DNA of 64,000 nucleotides from contig NZ_BAAAUV010000004.1 of NCBI RefSeq assembly GCF_039534125.1, forward strand, positions 62,001-126,000. The letters are read 5' to 3'. This document shows positions 1 through 8,267 of the stretch, piece by piece (within the stretch, counting starts at the first letter, position 1; each line of letters begins with the position of its first letter). The translations under genes were made by a program, and so were the position numbers. The notes beneath the pieces are model-generated. The model searched no databases and was not told the DNA's origin. It saw only the letters and a program-made list of their open reading frames with translations. The DNA is from Actinocorallia longicatena (GTDB lineage: Bacteria > Actinomycetota > Actinomycetes > Streptosporangiales > Streptosporangiaceae).

Positions 1-522
1 CGGGGTCGAGGGGTGCCGGTCCCACCAGCGGATGCCGCCGTCGAGCGCCGACACGATCACCTCCACCGCCGCCCAGCCGTTCGGCGGCTCGGGGTCGATC
101 CCGACGGCGGCGAGATCGGCGGTGAGCAGAACACGCGCCACCTCGATGCCGCCGTCGCGGACCTCGCGGCGCAGTTCCCGCAGCTCGGGGTCGCCCTCAC
201 GGCTCCGGTCGAACAGCAGCCGGGCGGCGGCCGGGTTCGTCTCGGCGTAGGCGAAGTAGGCGTCGACGGCCGCCCGCATCCGCTGTTCGGGGGTGCCGTC
301 CCCGGTCACCCGCGTGCTCACGTAGGCGACGGCCGCCTCGGTCTGCTCGCGCAGGACGGCCATGTAGAGCTCCCGCTTGGAGGCGAAGTGCTCGTACAGG
401 CTGGTCCTGGTGATCCCCGCGGCGGAGGCGATCTCGGCCAGCGCCGTCGCCGAGTAGCCCTTCGCGGCGAAGACCCCGAGCGCCTCGGCCCTGATCCGTC
501 CCGCCCTAGCCGCCTTGTCCAT
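1..522 (-). CDS. TetR-family transcriptional regulator (C-terminus beyond left edge)
   Basis: Read on the minus strand from an ATG at 522, this frame stays open to the window edge, so the C-terminus is missing. The N-terminus has a TetR helix-turn-helix: an AEALGVFAAKGY stretch, then a recognition region ITRTSLYEHFASKRELY at about residues 36-52. The remaining part is a helical ligand domain with no further recognisable feature. The start lies 17 nt inside the end of the citrate-synthase-like gene upstream, so the two are probably co-transcribed and coupled. The target is unknown; the AT-rich inverted repeat at 1749-1771 at the head of this unit is a candidate operator. Confidence 0.8.
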   Translation of the reverse strand, partial: MDKAARAGRIRAEALGVFAAKGYSATALAEIASAAGITRTSLYEHFASKRELYMAVLREQTEAAVAYVSTRVTGDGTPEQRMRAAVDAYFAYAETNPAAARLLFDRSREGDPELRELRREVRDGGIEVARVLLTADLAAVGIDPEPPNGWAAVEVIVSALDGGIRWWDRHPSTP

Positions 523-1726
523 GCGCGGTCACCACCCGGAACCGCAGCTCGGGCTCGCGGTACTCCTCGAGGGCGTGGGCGATCCAGCCGACGACCCTGG
601 CGACGGCGAAGATCGCCTCCGGGGCTTCGGGGACCATCCCGCCGGCCAGGCAGAGGGTGGCGAGGGCGAGGTCGACGTTGGGGGAGTCGACGGTGTCCCT
701 GGCCACCACCTCGGTCAGCCGCCGCGCGGCGTGCAGGGCCCGGTCCGAGGAGGGCACGTCCTCGAGCAGCCGGAACAGGGCCCGGGCGCGCGGGTCGCCC
801 TGGGGGTAGAGGCGGTGGCCGAAGCCCGGCACCGTCCGGCCGTGCCGCAGCAGCTCGGGCACGAGGGCCGTGGCGTCACCGCGCTCCATGACGTCCGACA
901 GGATCCGGTGGCACTCTCCGGCGGCCGCCCCGTGCAGGGGGCCGTCGAGGGCGCCGAGGCCGGCCGAGACCACCGCGTACGGATGGGCCCTGGCGGAGGC
1001 GGCGACCCGGACGGCCAGGGTCGAGACGGCGAGGTCGTGGTCGATGAGCAGGGCGAGCGCCTGGTCGATGACGGGTCCGAACCGGTCGTCGGCGTCCTCG
1101 GCGAGTGCCGACCGCAGCCGTTCCGCGATCGGGGCCTCGATCGGCGCCTCGATCGGCGCTGGGGGCCCGCAGACGCCGCGGACCGCCGCCGCGACGATGG
1201 CCCGGCCCGCCGACAGGACGCTCTCGGCCCGCAGGTCGTAGCGGAGCGGGTCGGCGGCGGCCGCGGTGACCACGGCCATCCTGATCCGGTCGGTGAGGGT
1301 CGAGGAGGCGGGCATCGCGGCGCCGACCCGGTCGACGGCCTCGATCTGGGCGGGCAGCGCGGTGAAGCCGCCGGGCAGCTCGGGCCGTCCGGTCCAGACC
1401 CAGCCGGCGGTCCGCTCGAAGCCGAGGCGTGCGGCGAGGTCCACGGCGTCGGCGTCGCGGTAGCTGAACCGGCCGTCCTCGATCCGGGTGATCGTGGTGT
1501 CGATGCGGGGGAAGTCCTCGGTGAACCCCGTGCCCCTGACGGTCCGCTGCCCCTGCTCGGCGAAGCGCTCCACCTCGGCGGCGTCGAACGTGCTGCCCCG
1601 GCTGCCGGGCGTGCGGGCGCTGCGCAGGAGGCCGCGGCTCGCGTAGGCGTAGACGGTCTCGACCTTGACCCCCAGGCGCTCGGCCACCTGGAGGGTCGTC
1701 AGCCGCTTCGCTGAGTTGGTGTTCAT
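506..1726 (-). CDS. Citrate synthase-family protein with N-terminal helix-turn-helix
   Basis: A 406-residue protein. Residues about 9-45 form a MerR/excisionase-like DNA-binding segment (LTTLQVAERLGVKVETVYAYA). The rest is a citrate synthase fold with LDGPLHGAAAG, VPGFGHRLYPQGDPRA and SPNVDLALATL, which carry the usual two catalytic histidines and the aspartate. ATG at 1726 was chosen because upstream codons are antisense to the divergent synthase and lack family similarity. HTH-fused citrate synthases are a known actinobacterial arrangement, but whether this one senses metabolites or condenses an acyl-CoA with oxaloacetate cannot be told. It is divergent from a second synthase and followed by a TetR gene. 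Confidence 0.85.
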   Translation of the reverse strand: MNTNSAKRLTTLQVAERLGVKVETVYAYASRGLLRSARTPGSRGSTFDAAEVERFAEQGQRTVRGTGFTEDFPRIDTTITRIEDGRFSYRDADAVDLAARLGFERTAGWVWTGRPELPGGFTALPAQIEAVDRVGAAMPASSTLTDRIRMAVVTAAAADPLRYDLRAESVLSAGRAIVAAAVRGVCGPPAPIEAPIEAPIAERLRSALAEDADDRFGPVIDQALALLIDHDLAVSTLAVRVAASARAHPYAVVSAGLGALDGPLHGAAAGECHRILSDVMERGDATALVPELLRHGRTVPGFGHRLYPQGDPRARALFRLLEDVPSSDRALHAARRLTEVVARDTVDSPNVDLALATLCLAGGMVPEAPEAIFAVARVVGWIAHALEEYREPELRFRVVTAHGQGG

Positions 1727-1748
1727 CGAGATGAATCCTAGGACACAT

Positions 1749-1771
1749 TGACAATATTGAATATATTGATA
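1749..1771. promoter_or_regulatory. AT-rich inverted-repeat operator between divergent citrate synthase genes
   Basis: TGACAATAT (1749-1757), a 5-nt spacer and ATATTGATA (1763-1771) form an imperfect inverted repeat, 7 of 9 positions matching. It is strikingly AT-rich against its surroundings and sits between two divergent starts (1726 minus, 1784 plus). TTGACA at 1748-1753 could also be a -35 element. The TetR protein (1-522) or the helix-turn-helix of the 506-1726 protein are the obvious candidate binders. Confidence 0.5.
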
Positions 1772-1783
1772 CATGTTGATTCC

Positions 1784-2923
1784 ATGCAGACAATCGCACC
1801 CAGGGGCCTGGCCGGAGTCGTCGTCACCGAGACCGAGATCGGAGACGTCCGAGGGCTGGAGGGCTTCTTCCACTACCGCCAGTACTCGGCCGTCGAACTC
1901 GCCGAGAAGCGCACGTTCGAGGACGTCTGGCATCTGATGATCAAGGGCGAGCTGCCCGGCGCGGAGCAGGCGGCCAGGTTCGCCGCCGAGATCGCGCCGC
2001 TGCGCCGCGTCCCCGCCGAGGTCGCCGCGCTGCTGCCCGGGCTGGCCCGCGCCACGGCGGGCGGAGGCCCCCTCGACGGCCTGCGCGCCGCGCTCACCCT
2101 CGTCGGAGCGGCCAGGGGCCTGCGCCCGGTCTACGACACCGACCACTGGCGCAGGGTCAGGGACGCCCTGGAGATCAGCGCCGTCGTCCCGACCCTGCTC
2201 ACCGCCCTGCACCGGCTGAACCAGGGCCTCGAGCCGATCGAGCCGCGCGACGACCTGCCGTGCGCCGCCAACTACCTGTACATGCTGACCGGCGAGGATC
2301 CGGATCCGCGGCGGGCCAGGGCGATCGAGCAGTACCTGATCTCCACGATCGACCACGGCTTCAACGCCTCGACCTTCACCGCGAGGGTCATCGCCTCGAC
2401 GGGGGCGGACCTGGCGTCCGCGGTCGTGGGGGCGCTCGGCGCCCTGTCGGGCCCGCTGCACGGAGGGGCGCCGAGCCGGGCCCTCGACACCCTCGACGCG
2501 ATCGGCGCTCCCGGCCGCATCGACCCGTGGATCCGGGCGAAGGTCCTGCGCGGCGAGCGGATCATGGGCTTCGGTCATGCCGTCTACCGCACCGAGGACC
2601 CCCGCTCGCGGCTGCTCCGGGAGATCGCCCTGTCCTTCGGCGGCCCGCTCGTGGATTTCGCCGTCGAGGTCGAGAGCAGGGTCGTGGAGATCCTCGCCGA
2701 GCTGAAGCCCGGCCGGGAACTCCACACCAACGTCGAGTACTACGCCGGGGTGGTCATGGAGCTGTCCGGCCTGCCGCGCGAGATGTTCACCCCGACCTTC
2801 GCCGCCGCCCGCGTCGTCGGCTGGTCCGCGAACATCCTCGAGCAGGCCGCCGACTCGAAGATCATCCGTCCGGCCGCCCGGTACGTCGGCCCGGTCCCGC
2901 CCCAGCCGGTGCCGGGTTCGTAG
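1784..2923 (+). CDS. Citrate synthase / 2-methylcitrate synthase family enzyme
   Basis: A 379-residue enzyme of normal length for type II citrate or methylcitrate synthases, condensing an acyl-CoA with oxaloacetate. Visible signatures are LSGPLHGGAPSRAL and MGFGHAVYRTEDPRS with the two catalytic histidines, and a C-terminal FAAARVVGWSANILEQ. At the usual third catalytic position (NVDFYSG in many synthases) this protein reads NVEYYAG, so a glutamate stands where aspartate is common. ATG at 1784 is preferred to the TTG at 1748, which lies inside the promoter/operator region. Citrate and 2-methylcitrate activity cannot be separated by eye. Confidence 0.87.
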   Translation: MQTIAPRGLAGVVVTETEIGDVRGLEGFFHYRQYSAVELAEKRTFEDVWHLMIKGELPGAEQAARFAAEIAPLRRVPAEVAALLPGLARATAGGGPLDGLRAALTLVGAARGLRPVYDTDHWRRVRDALEISAVVPTLLTALHRLNQGLEPIEPRDDLPCAANYLYMLTGEDPDPRRARAIEQYLISTIDHGFNASTFTARVIASTGADLASAVVGALGALSGPLHGGAPSRALDTLDAIGAPGRIDPWIRAKVLRGERIMGFGHAVYRTEDPRSRLLREIALSFGGPLVDFAVEVESRVVEILAELKPGRELHTNVEYYAGVVMELSGLPREMFTPTFAAARVVGWSANILEQAADSKIIRPAARYVGPVPPQPVPGS

Positions 2924-3033
2924 CCGGGGGTGAGCTTTTCGTCCTGCCCGTGCGTACCTGGACCATCCGGCCGGTGGCCAGGGCCGGCTTCGGGGTAGGA
3001 CGTGGAGATCACCTACTGACAGGAGCATCCGGA

Positions 3034-4473
3034 ATGACCGCTTCAGCGCAGATCGGCGTCACCGGCCTCGCGGTGATGGGACGCAATCTCGCCCGCAACT
3101 TCGCCCGCAACGGCTACACGGTGGCGGTGCACAACAGGACCGCCGCCAAGACCCGCGCCCTCGTCGAGGAGTTCGGAGACGAGGGCGCCTTCGTGGCCGC
3201 GGAGTCCGCCCGGGAGTTCGTCGACGCGCTCGAACGGCCGCGGCGACTGGTGATCATGGTGAAGGCCGGTGACCCGACCGACGCCGTCATCGAGGAGTTC
3301 GCTCCGCTGCTGGAGCCCGGCGACGTGATCATCGATGGCGGCAACGCCCACTTCGCCGACACCCGCAGGCGCGAGCAGTCGCTGCGCGAGCAGGGCATCC
3401 ACTTCGTCGGGACCGGGGTCTCCGGCGGAGAGGAGGGGGCGCTGAACGGCCCGTCGATCATGCCGGGCGGCTCCGCCGAGTCCTACGCCTCGCTCGGGCC
3501 GATGCTGGAGAGGATCGCCGCCAAAGCGCCCGACGGATCGCCCTGCGTCGCCCACATCGGCCCCGATGGAGCGGGTCACTTCGTCAAGATGGTCCACAAC
3601 GGCATCGAGTACGCCGACATGCAGCTGATCGGCGAGGCCTACCAGCTGCTGCGCGACGTCGGCGGCTACGAGCCCGCGGAGATCGCCGAGGTCTTCCGCA
3701 CCTGGAACACCGGGCGGCTCGACTCCTACCTGATCGAGATCACCGCGGAGGTGCTCTCCCACGTGGACGCCGCGACCGGGAAGCCGTTCGTGGACGTCGT
3801 CCAGGACAGGGCCGAGCAGAAGGGCACCGGGCGGTGGACCGTCCAGATCGCCCTCGACCTGGGCGTCCCGGTCTCCGGGATCGCCGAGGCCGTCTTCGCG
3901 AGGTCGCTGTCGGGCCACGCCGAGCTGCGGGCCGCCTCACGCGACCTGCCGGGGCCGGCGCCGGCCCGGCTCGACCCGGAGGCCGCGAAGGCCTTCGCCG
4001 ACAAGGTCGAGCAGGCGCTGTACGCCTCGAAGATCGTGTCGTACACGCAGGGATTCCACGAGATCGCCGGTGGGGCCGCCGAGTACGACTGGGACATCGA
4101 CCAGGGCGAGGTCGCGGCGATCTGGCGGGCGGGCTGCATCATCCGCGCCGCGTTCCTCGACCGCATCCGCTCCGCCTATGACGCCGACCCGGCCCTGCCG
4201 AGCCTGCTGTCGGACCCGGGCTTCGCCAAGGAGATCACCGAGGCCCAGCCCGACTGGCGCGACGTGATCTCCACCGCCGTCACGCAGGGCGTTCCGACCC
4301 CGGGCTTCTCCGCCGCCCTGGCTTACTACGACGCGCTGCGCGCCGAGAGACTCCCCGCCGCCCTCACCCAGGGCCAGCGGGACTTCTTCGGCGCGCACAC
4401 CTACCGCCGCATCGACCGCGAGGGCTCCTTCCACACCCTCTGGTCCGGCGACCGGTCCGAGGTCGAGGGCTAA
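3034..4473 (+). CDS. gnd: 6-phosphogluconate dehydrogenase, decarboxylating
   Basis: A 479-residue cytosolic enzyme of the oxidative pentose phosphate pathway, converting 6-phosphogluconate and NADP+ to ribulose 5-phosphate, CO2 and NADPH. An N-terminal dinucleotide fold (GVTGLAVMGRNLARNFARNG) is followed by the family signature IIDGGNAHFADTRRRE, the substrate loop VSGGEEGALNGPSIMPGG and the catalytic lysine segment GHFVKMVHNGIEYADM. Length matches the long dimeric GndA type. AGGAG lies 8 nt before the ATG. It is convergent with the MFS gene 12 nt downstream and shows no link to the catabolic island. Confidence 0.96.
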   Translation: MTASAQIGVTGLAVMGRNLARNFARNGYTVAVHNRTAAKTRALVEEFGDEGAFVAAESAREFVDALERPRRLVIMVKAGDPTDAVIEEFAPLLEPGDVIIDGGNAHFADTRRREQSLREQGIHFVGTGVSGGEEGALNGPSIMPGGSAESYASLGPMLERIAAKAPDGSPCVAHIGPDGAGHFVKMVHNGIEYADMQLIGEAYQLLRDVGGYEPAEIAEVFRTWNTGRLDSYLIEITAEVLSHVDAATGKPFVDVVQDRAEQKGTGRWTVQIALDLGVPVSGIAEAVFARSLSGHAELRAASRDLPGPAPARLDPEAAKAFADKVEQALYASKIVSYTQGFHEIAGGAAEYDWDIDQGEVAAIWRAGCIIRAAFLDRIRSAYDADPALPSLLSDPGFAKEITEAQPDWRDVISTAVTQGVPTPGFSAALAYYDALRAERLPAALTQGQRDFFGAHTYRRIDREGSFHTLWSGDRSEVEG

Positions 4474-4484
4474 GAGGGTTAAGG

Positions 4485-5936
4485 CTAGGCGGCGAGAGCG
4501 GCGGTGGGCTCGGGGGCCGGTTCCCGCTTGACGTCGGCCGCGCGCAGCCCGACCAGGGCGGCGACGGCCAGGAAGGCGGCGCCGGCCAGGAGGCCGTGGC
4601 GGAATCCGCCCGTCAGGGCCTCCTGTGGGGAGGCGTTCCCGGCGAGCAGATGGCCGGTGCGCGAGGTGGCGATGGCGGTGAGGATCGCCAGGCCGAGCGC
4701 GCCGCCCAGCTGCTGTGACGCGCTGAGCAGGGCCGCGGCCGATCCGGCCTGGTGGGCGGGGACGCCCGCGTTGGCGGCGGTCGTCACGGACACGAACACC
4801 GCGCCGAGCCCCAACGACATCACCAGCAGCCCCGGCAGCAGGTCGGTGAGGTAGGAACCGCCGACCGGCATCCGGGCCAGCAGGGCCACTCCGGCCGAGG
4901 CGACCAGGGAGCCGGCCACGATCACCGGCCGGGTGCCGGCCGAACCGACCAGCTTGGGTGTGACGCCCGCGGCGAGCCCCACCCCGGCCGTGACCGGCAG
5001 ATAGGCGAGCCCGGTGGTGATGGGGGAGTAGGCGAGGACCTCCTGCATGTAGAGGGTCAGGAAGAAGAACATCGCGAGAAAGCCGGCGATGCCGAGCAGC
5101 TGGGTGACGTTCGCCGCCGCCAGACCCCGGATCCGGAACAGCGACAGGGGCAGCAGCGGGTGGGGGCTGCGGCGCTCGTTGAGGACGAAGACGGCGAGGA
5201 GCACCAGGGCCCCGGCGAGCCCGCCGATCGTCCGGGCGGAGTCCCAGCCGGTGTCGGGTGCCTTGATCAGGGTGAACACGAGCAGCAGCATCCCCGCCGT
5301 GGACAGGATCGCACCCGGGAGGTCGAACACCGCGAGCCTGCCCTCCCGCCGGTCGTCCGGGACGAGGAGCAGCACGCCGGCGAGCACGATCGCGGCGGCC
5401 GGAAGGTTGACGAACATGACCCAGCGCCAGCCGGGCCCCTCGGTGAGCAGGCCGCCGAACAGCACGCCCGCGGCCGAGCCGAGCCCGGCCATCCCGCCCC
5501 AGGCGCCGAGGGCCTTGGCCCGGTCGGCGCCGCTGTGGAAGGTGGTGGTGAGCAGGGAGAGCCCGGCGGGGAGCATCATCGCCGCCCCGACGCCCTGCCC
5601 GAGCCGCGCCGCCACCAGGACGCCCGCCGCGGTGGCGAGCCCGCCGGCCAGCGAGGCCACCGCGAACAGCGATGTTCCGGCCAGCAGCACCCGCCGGCGG
5701 CCGAGGAGGTCGGCGGCGCGGCCGCCGAGCAGCATGAACCCGCCGTAGGTGAGCAGATAGCCGCTCGGCACCCACTGGAGGGCCTGGATGGAGAAGTCCA
5801 GGTCCTCGCTCATCGCGGGCAGCGCCACATTGACGATCGAGGCGTCGACGAAGTCGAGGAAGGCGACGAGGCAGAGCAGGGCGAGGACGAGCCTGCCCCG
5901 CTGGTCCGCCAGGGCGGAGGGGATCGCGTGATCCAC
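4485..5936 (-). CDS. MFS drug-efflux transporter, DHA2 (EmrB/QacA, 14-TM) family
   Basis: A 483-residue integral membrane protein with about 14 hydrophobic segments, as in proton-coupled multidrug exporters. N-terminal family features include DFVDASIVNVALPAMSEDL, LLGGRAADLLGRRRVLL and LGQGVGAAMMLPAGLSLL. It uses a GTG start at 5936 with AAGGAG just upstream. It is divergent from a TetR gene (6019-6603), and both palindromes in the gap suggest classical repression of the pump by that regulator. The exported compound cannot be inferred. Confidence 0.92.
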   Translation of the reverse strand: MDHAIPSALADQRGRLVLALLCLVAFLDFVDASIVNVALPAMSEDLDFSIQALQWVPSGYLLTYGGFMLLGGRAADLLGRRRVLLAGTSLFAVASLAGGLATAAGVLVAARLGQGVGAAMMLPAGLSLLTTTFHSGADRAKALGAWGGMAGLGSAAGVLFGGLLTEGPGWRWVMFVNLPAAAIVLAGVLLLVPDDRREGRLAVFDLPGAILSTAGMLLLVFTLIKAPDTGWDSARTIGGLAGALVLLAVFVLNERRSPHPLLPLSLFRIRGLAAANVTQLLGIAGFLAMFFFLTLYMQEVLAYSPITTGLAYLPVTAGVGLAAGVTPKLVGSAGTRPVIVAGSLVASAGVALLARMPVGGSYLTDLLPGLLVMSLGLGAVFVSVTTAANAGVPAHQAGSAAALLSASQQLGGALGLAILTAIATSRTGHLLAGNASPQEALTGGFRHGLLAGAAFLAVAALVGLRAADVKREPAPEPTAALAA

Positions 5937-5956
5937 GGGGGTTCTCCTTGAGTTAG

Positions 5957-5972
5957 TTAGTTAGCTGACTAA
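5957..5972. promoter_or_regulatory. Palindromic operator, MFS side of the TetR/MFS gap
   Basis: TTAGTTAGCTGACTAA is a near-perfect 8+8 palindrome (7 of 8 pairs) about 20 nt upstream of the exporter start. A further overlapping TTAG repeat precedes it. The core resembles the second palindrome at 6011-6030, so both are probably bound by the adjacent TetR protein. Confidence 0.6.
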
Positions 5973-6010
5973 AGCGGAGGCTAGCGGCCCGGAAAGCGGC
6001 TTGTCTATAG

Positions 6011-6030
6011 TGAGTCAGGTGACTGACTCA
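6011..6030. promoter_or_regulatory. Perfect inverted repeat TGAGTCA-N6-TGACTCA at the TetR start
   Basis: TGAGTCA (6011-6017) and TGACTCA (6024-6030) are exact reverse complements separated by GGTGAC, and the inner AGTCA-GG-TGACT is also palindromic. The site covers the likely GTG start at 6019, so binding would block the regulator's own expression. Confidence 0.65.
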
Positions 6031-6603
6031 GAATTGTTCCGGGCCCGGGGCAAGGCCGGGAAGCGGGAGCGCCTGATGGCCGCCTCCGCCCGCGTGCTCT
6101 ACGAGCGGGGCGTGGAACGCACCACGATCGCCGACATCGCGCGCGAGGCCGGGGTGCCCGTGGGCAACGTCTACTACTACTTCAAGACCAAGGACGAGCT
6201 GATCGAGGCGGCCCTCGCCGAGCACGCGGCGGGGCTCGCGGAGACCACGGCGGCGCTCGACGAGCTGTCCGACCCGCGCGAGCGGCTCAAGACCCTGGTC
6301 GGGGAGTGGATCGGGCAGCGGGACCTGGCCGCCCGCTACGGCTGCCCCTTCGGCACCCTCGCCACCGAGCTCGACAAGCGCGAGGGCGGCCTCGACCAGG
6401 AGGCCGCCCGGGTGCTCCGCCTCCTCCTCGACTGGACCGAGAGCCAGTTCCGCGCCATGGGGCAGCACGATCCCGCCGGGCTCGCGATCAGCCTCATCGC
6501 CGCCTACCAGGGGATGTCGGTGCTCACGAACGTCCTGCGCGATCCCACGATCATGAGCCGCGAGGGCGAGCGGCTGAACGCCTGGCTGGATTCCCTCGGC
6601 TGA
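6019..6603 (+). CDS. TetR-family regulator of the adjacent MFS exporter
   Basis: A 194-residue regulator with an N-terminal TetR DNA-binding domain: RERLMAASARVLYERGVERTTIADIAREAGVPVG and NVYYYFKTKDELIEAALAEH. The C-terminal domain (YGCPFGTLATELDKREGG, YQGMSVLTNVLRD) matches the TetR_C subgroup often next to efflux or oxidoreductase genes. No Shine-Dalgarno is visible. GTG at 6019 gives a leaderless-looking start inside the operator; GTG 6010 and TTG 6001 are alternatives. The divergent position and two palindromes in the gap point to local repression of the exporter and itself. Confidence 0.88.
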   Translation: MTDSELFRARGKAGKRERLMAASARVLYERGVERTTIADIAREAGVPVGNVYYYFKTKDELIEAALAEHAAGLAETTAALDELSDPRERLKTLVGEWIGQRDLAARYGCPFGTLATELDKREGGLDQEAARVLRLLLDWTESQFRAMGQHDPAGLAISLIAAYQGMSVLTNVLRDPTIMSREGERLNAWLDSLG

Positions 6604-6613
6604 GGCCCCATTC

Positions 6614-7459
6614 TCATCTCGGCACCGTCACCAGGGTCGCGACGCGGGCCAGGCGCCTCGGCGTGACGAAGACGGAGCCGTCGATGGCGGGATCGGCGTA
6701 GCAGGGCACGCCATCGGGGCGCAGCAGGGCGGCGAGACGCGGTTCCGGCAGCTCGGACGCGGCGACCGCGTACAGCCTGCGCAGCCGCGGCACGATCACG
6801 CCGTGGTCCAGGATCTGGGCGAGGACGCCCTCCTGCCGGGCGACGTCCGTGACGGTGCCGCCGGTGAGGGGGTAGTCCTGCGGGAAGGAGTTCCTGAGGT
6901 CGAGGAACGCGCCGACCGACCGGCCGCGCGGATCACCGAGCCGGGGTCCCAGGGCGGCGAGCCGTCCCAGCGCCAGGCGCGGCCAGGCCACCAGGGCATG
7001 GGTGTAGAGGACCCGCAGCAACGCTACGTTGATCATGAATCGCTCGGCGGGCAGCTCCCGTTCGGCGAGGTCCTCGTGCACGAGGTACCCGCCGACGATG
7101 CTGGAGTTGTGGGCGAGGTACCAGGCGGCCGGGGAGGGCGCGCGAAGGAACCGGCGCCACAACGCGACGCTCGGCCCCGAGGCCGGGCCGCGGGTCCCCG
7201 CCTCCAGCAGGGCCGCCTCGGTCTTGTCGCGCAACAGCCTGTCGTTGACGGCGCGCCACCAGGGGCTGCCGTCGGCGGGGTCCAGCACCCCGCGGGCGAT
7301 CTCCCAGCGCAGGAAGCCCAGCTCGGCCCGCCCGTACCGCTCGATCCCGTCCCGGTAGAACGCGGTGGCCAGGCCGAGCCGCGCCCCGAGGTCGTCACCG
7401 ACGGCCTCGACGCGCTCCCTCGCGGCCCCGGCCGCCCCGCTACCGGTCATCCCCGCCAT
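6614..7459 (-). CDS. Conserved hypothetical protein
   Basis: A 281-residue predicted soluble protein that I do not recognise by function. It is rich in Leu, Ala and Arg, with motifs such as FYRDGIERYGRAELGFLRWEI, NDRLLRDKTEAALLEAG and AWYLAHNSSIVGGYLVHEDL. There is no signal peptide, membrane span or obvious catalytic motif. The look is that of a mostly helical actinobacterial protein. It stands alone between the TetR gene and the DJ-1-like gene, converging on the former. Confidence 0.75.
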   Translation of the reverse strand: MAGMTGSGAAGAARERVEAVGDDLGARLGLATAFYRDGIERYGRAELGFLRWEIARGVLDPADGSPWWRAVNDRLLRDKTEAALLEAGTRGPASGPSVALWRRFLRAPSPAAWYLAHNSSIVGGYLVHEDLAERELPAERFMINVALLRVLYTHALVAWPRLALGRLAALGPRLGDPRGRSVGAFLDLRNSFPQDYPLTGGTVTDVARQEGVLAQILDHGVIVPRLRRLYAVAASELPEPRLAALLRPDGVPCYADPAIDGSVFVTPRRLARVATLVTVPR

Positions 7460-7511
7460 CGTCTCACCCGGACGGCCGCCCCGGCAGGCGCGGCCGTCCG
7501 CGGGGACGGGG

Positions 7512-8195
7512 TCAGCCCAGCTTCTTCAGCAGCTCGGCGGCGAGCGGCGCGGACGACATCGGGTTCTGGCCCGTCACGAGGTTCCGGTCGACGATCACGT
7601 GCGGCGTCCACGGGGCGCCGGTCCTGACGTCGGCGCCGATCTCGTTGAGACGGTCCTCCAGAAGCCAGGGCGCCTTGGCCGCGAGGCCCGCCTGCCGCTC
7701 CTCCTCGTTGGAGAAGGCGGTGATCTTCCTTCCGGCGAACGGCGAGGTGCCGTCGGCGTTCCTGGCGGCCAGCAGCGCGGCCGGACCGTGGCAGACCACG
7801 CCGAGGGGCTTGCCGGACTCGAGCGCGGCGGTGAGCAGGGCGCCGGAGGCGGAGTCCACGGCCAGGTCCTCCATCGGGCCGTGGCCGCCGGGGTAGAACA
7901 CCGCGTCGTAGTCGCCGAGGTCGGCCTCCTCGAGCTTCAGCGGCTTCGCCAGCCCGGAGATGGCGGCCAGGCCGGGCGCCGGGTCCTCGCCGCCGTTGGC
8001 CTCGGGGGCGAGACTGCCCTGGTCGGCCACCGGCTCGACCCCGCCGGGGGTGGCGAACACGACCTCGTGACCCGCCCCGGTGAAGGCGCGGAACGGGGCG
8101 AGCAGCTCCTCGGCCCAGTAGCCGGTCGGGTGCTCGGTGCCGTCGTTCAAAGTCCAGTGGCGGGCGCCGGTGACCACGAAGAGAATCTTGGACAT
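7512..8195 (-). CDS. DJ-1/PfpI family protein (Hsp31-like)
   Basis: A 227-residue cytosolic protein of the class I glutamine amidotransferase-like fold. The nucleophile elbow GVVCHGPAALL carries Cys135-His136, and YYPGG-type and FSNEEE segments fit the Hsp31-like group. Members act as glyoxalase III, chaperone or stress proteins; the exact activity here is unknown. ATG at 8195 is preceded by AAGGAGACAG. It is divergent from a LysR gene, which is probably its regulator. Confidence 0.88.
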   Translation of the reverse strand: MSKILFVVTGARHWTLNDGTEHPTGYWAEELLAPFRAFTGAGHEVVFATPGGVEPVADQGSLAPEANGGEDPAPGLAAISGLAKPLKLEEADLGDYDAVFYPGGHGPMEDLAVDSASGALLTAALESGKPLGVVCHGPAALLAARNADGTSPFAGRKITAFSNEEERQAGLAAKAPWLLEDRLNEIGADVRTGAPWTPHVIVDRNLVTGQNPMSSAPLAAELLKKLG

Positions 8196-8267
8196 CGCTG
8201 TCTCCTTAAGGTTTCCGGATTTCCACGCTAGGCCGGAAGGCTCAAGCCGCAAAATAGACTGACCGAT

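Noticed and set aside
3937..5775. Long minus-strand frame overlapping gnd and the MFS gene
   Set aside because: Arg/Pro/Gly-rich shadow translation; the MFS frame with 14 membrane spans is clearly the coding one.
8211..8230. GTTTCC and ATTTCC words upstream of the DJ-1-like gene
   Set aside because: No partner hexamer at 3 nt or 5 nt spacing, and the locus is outside the island; single words are expected by chance.
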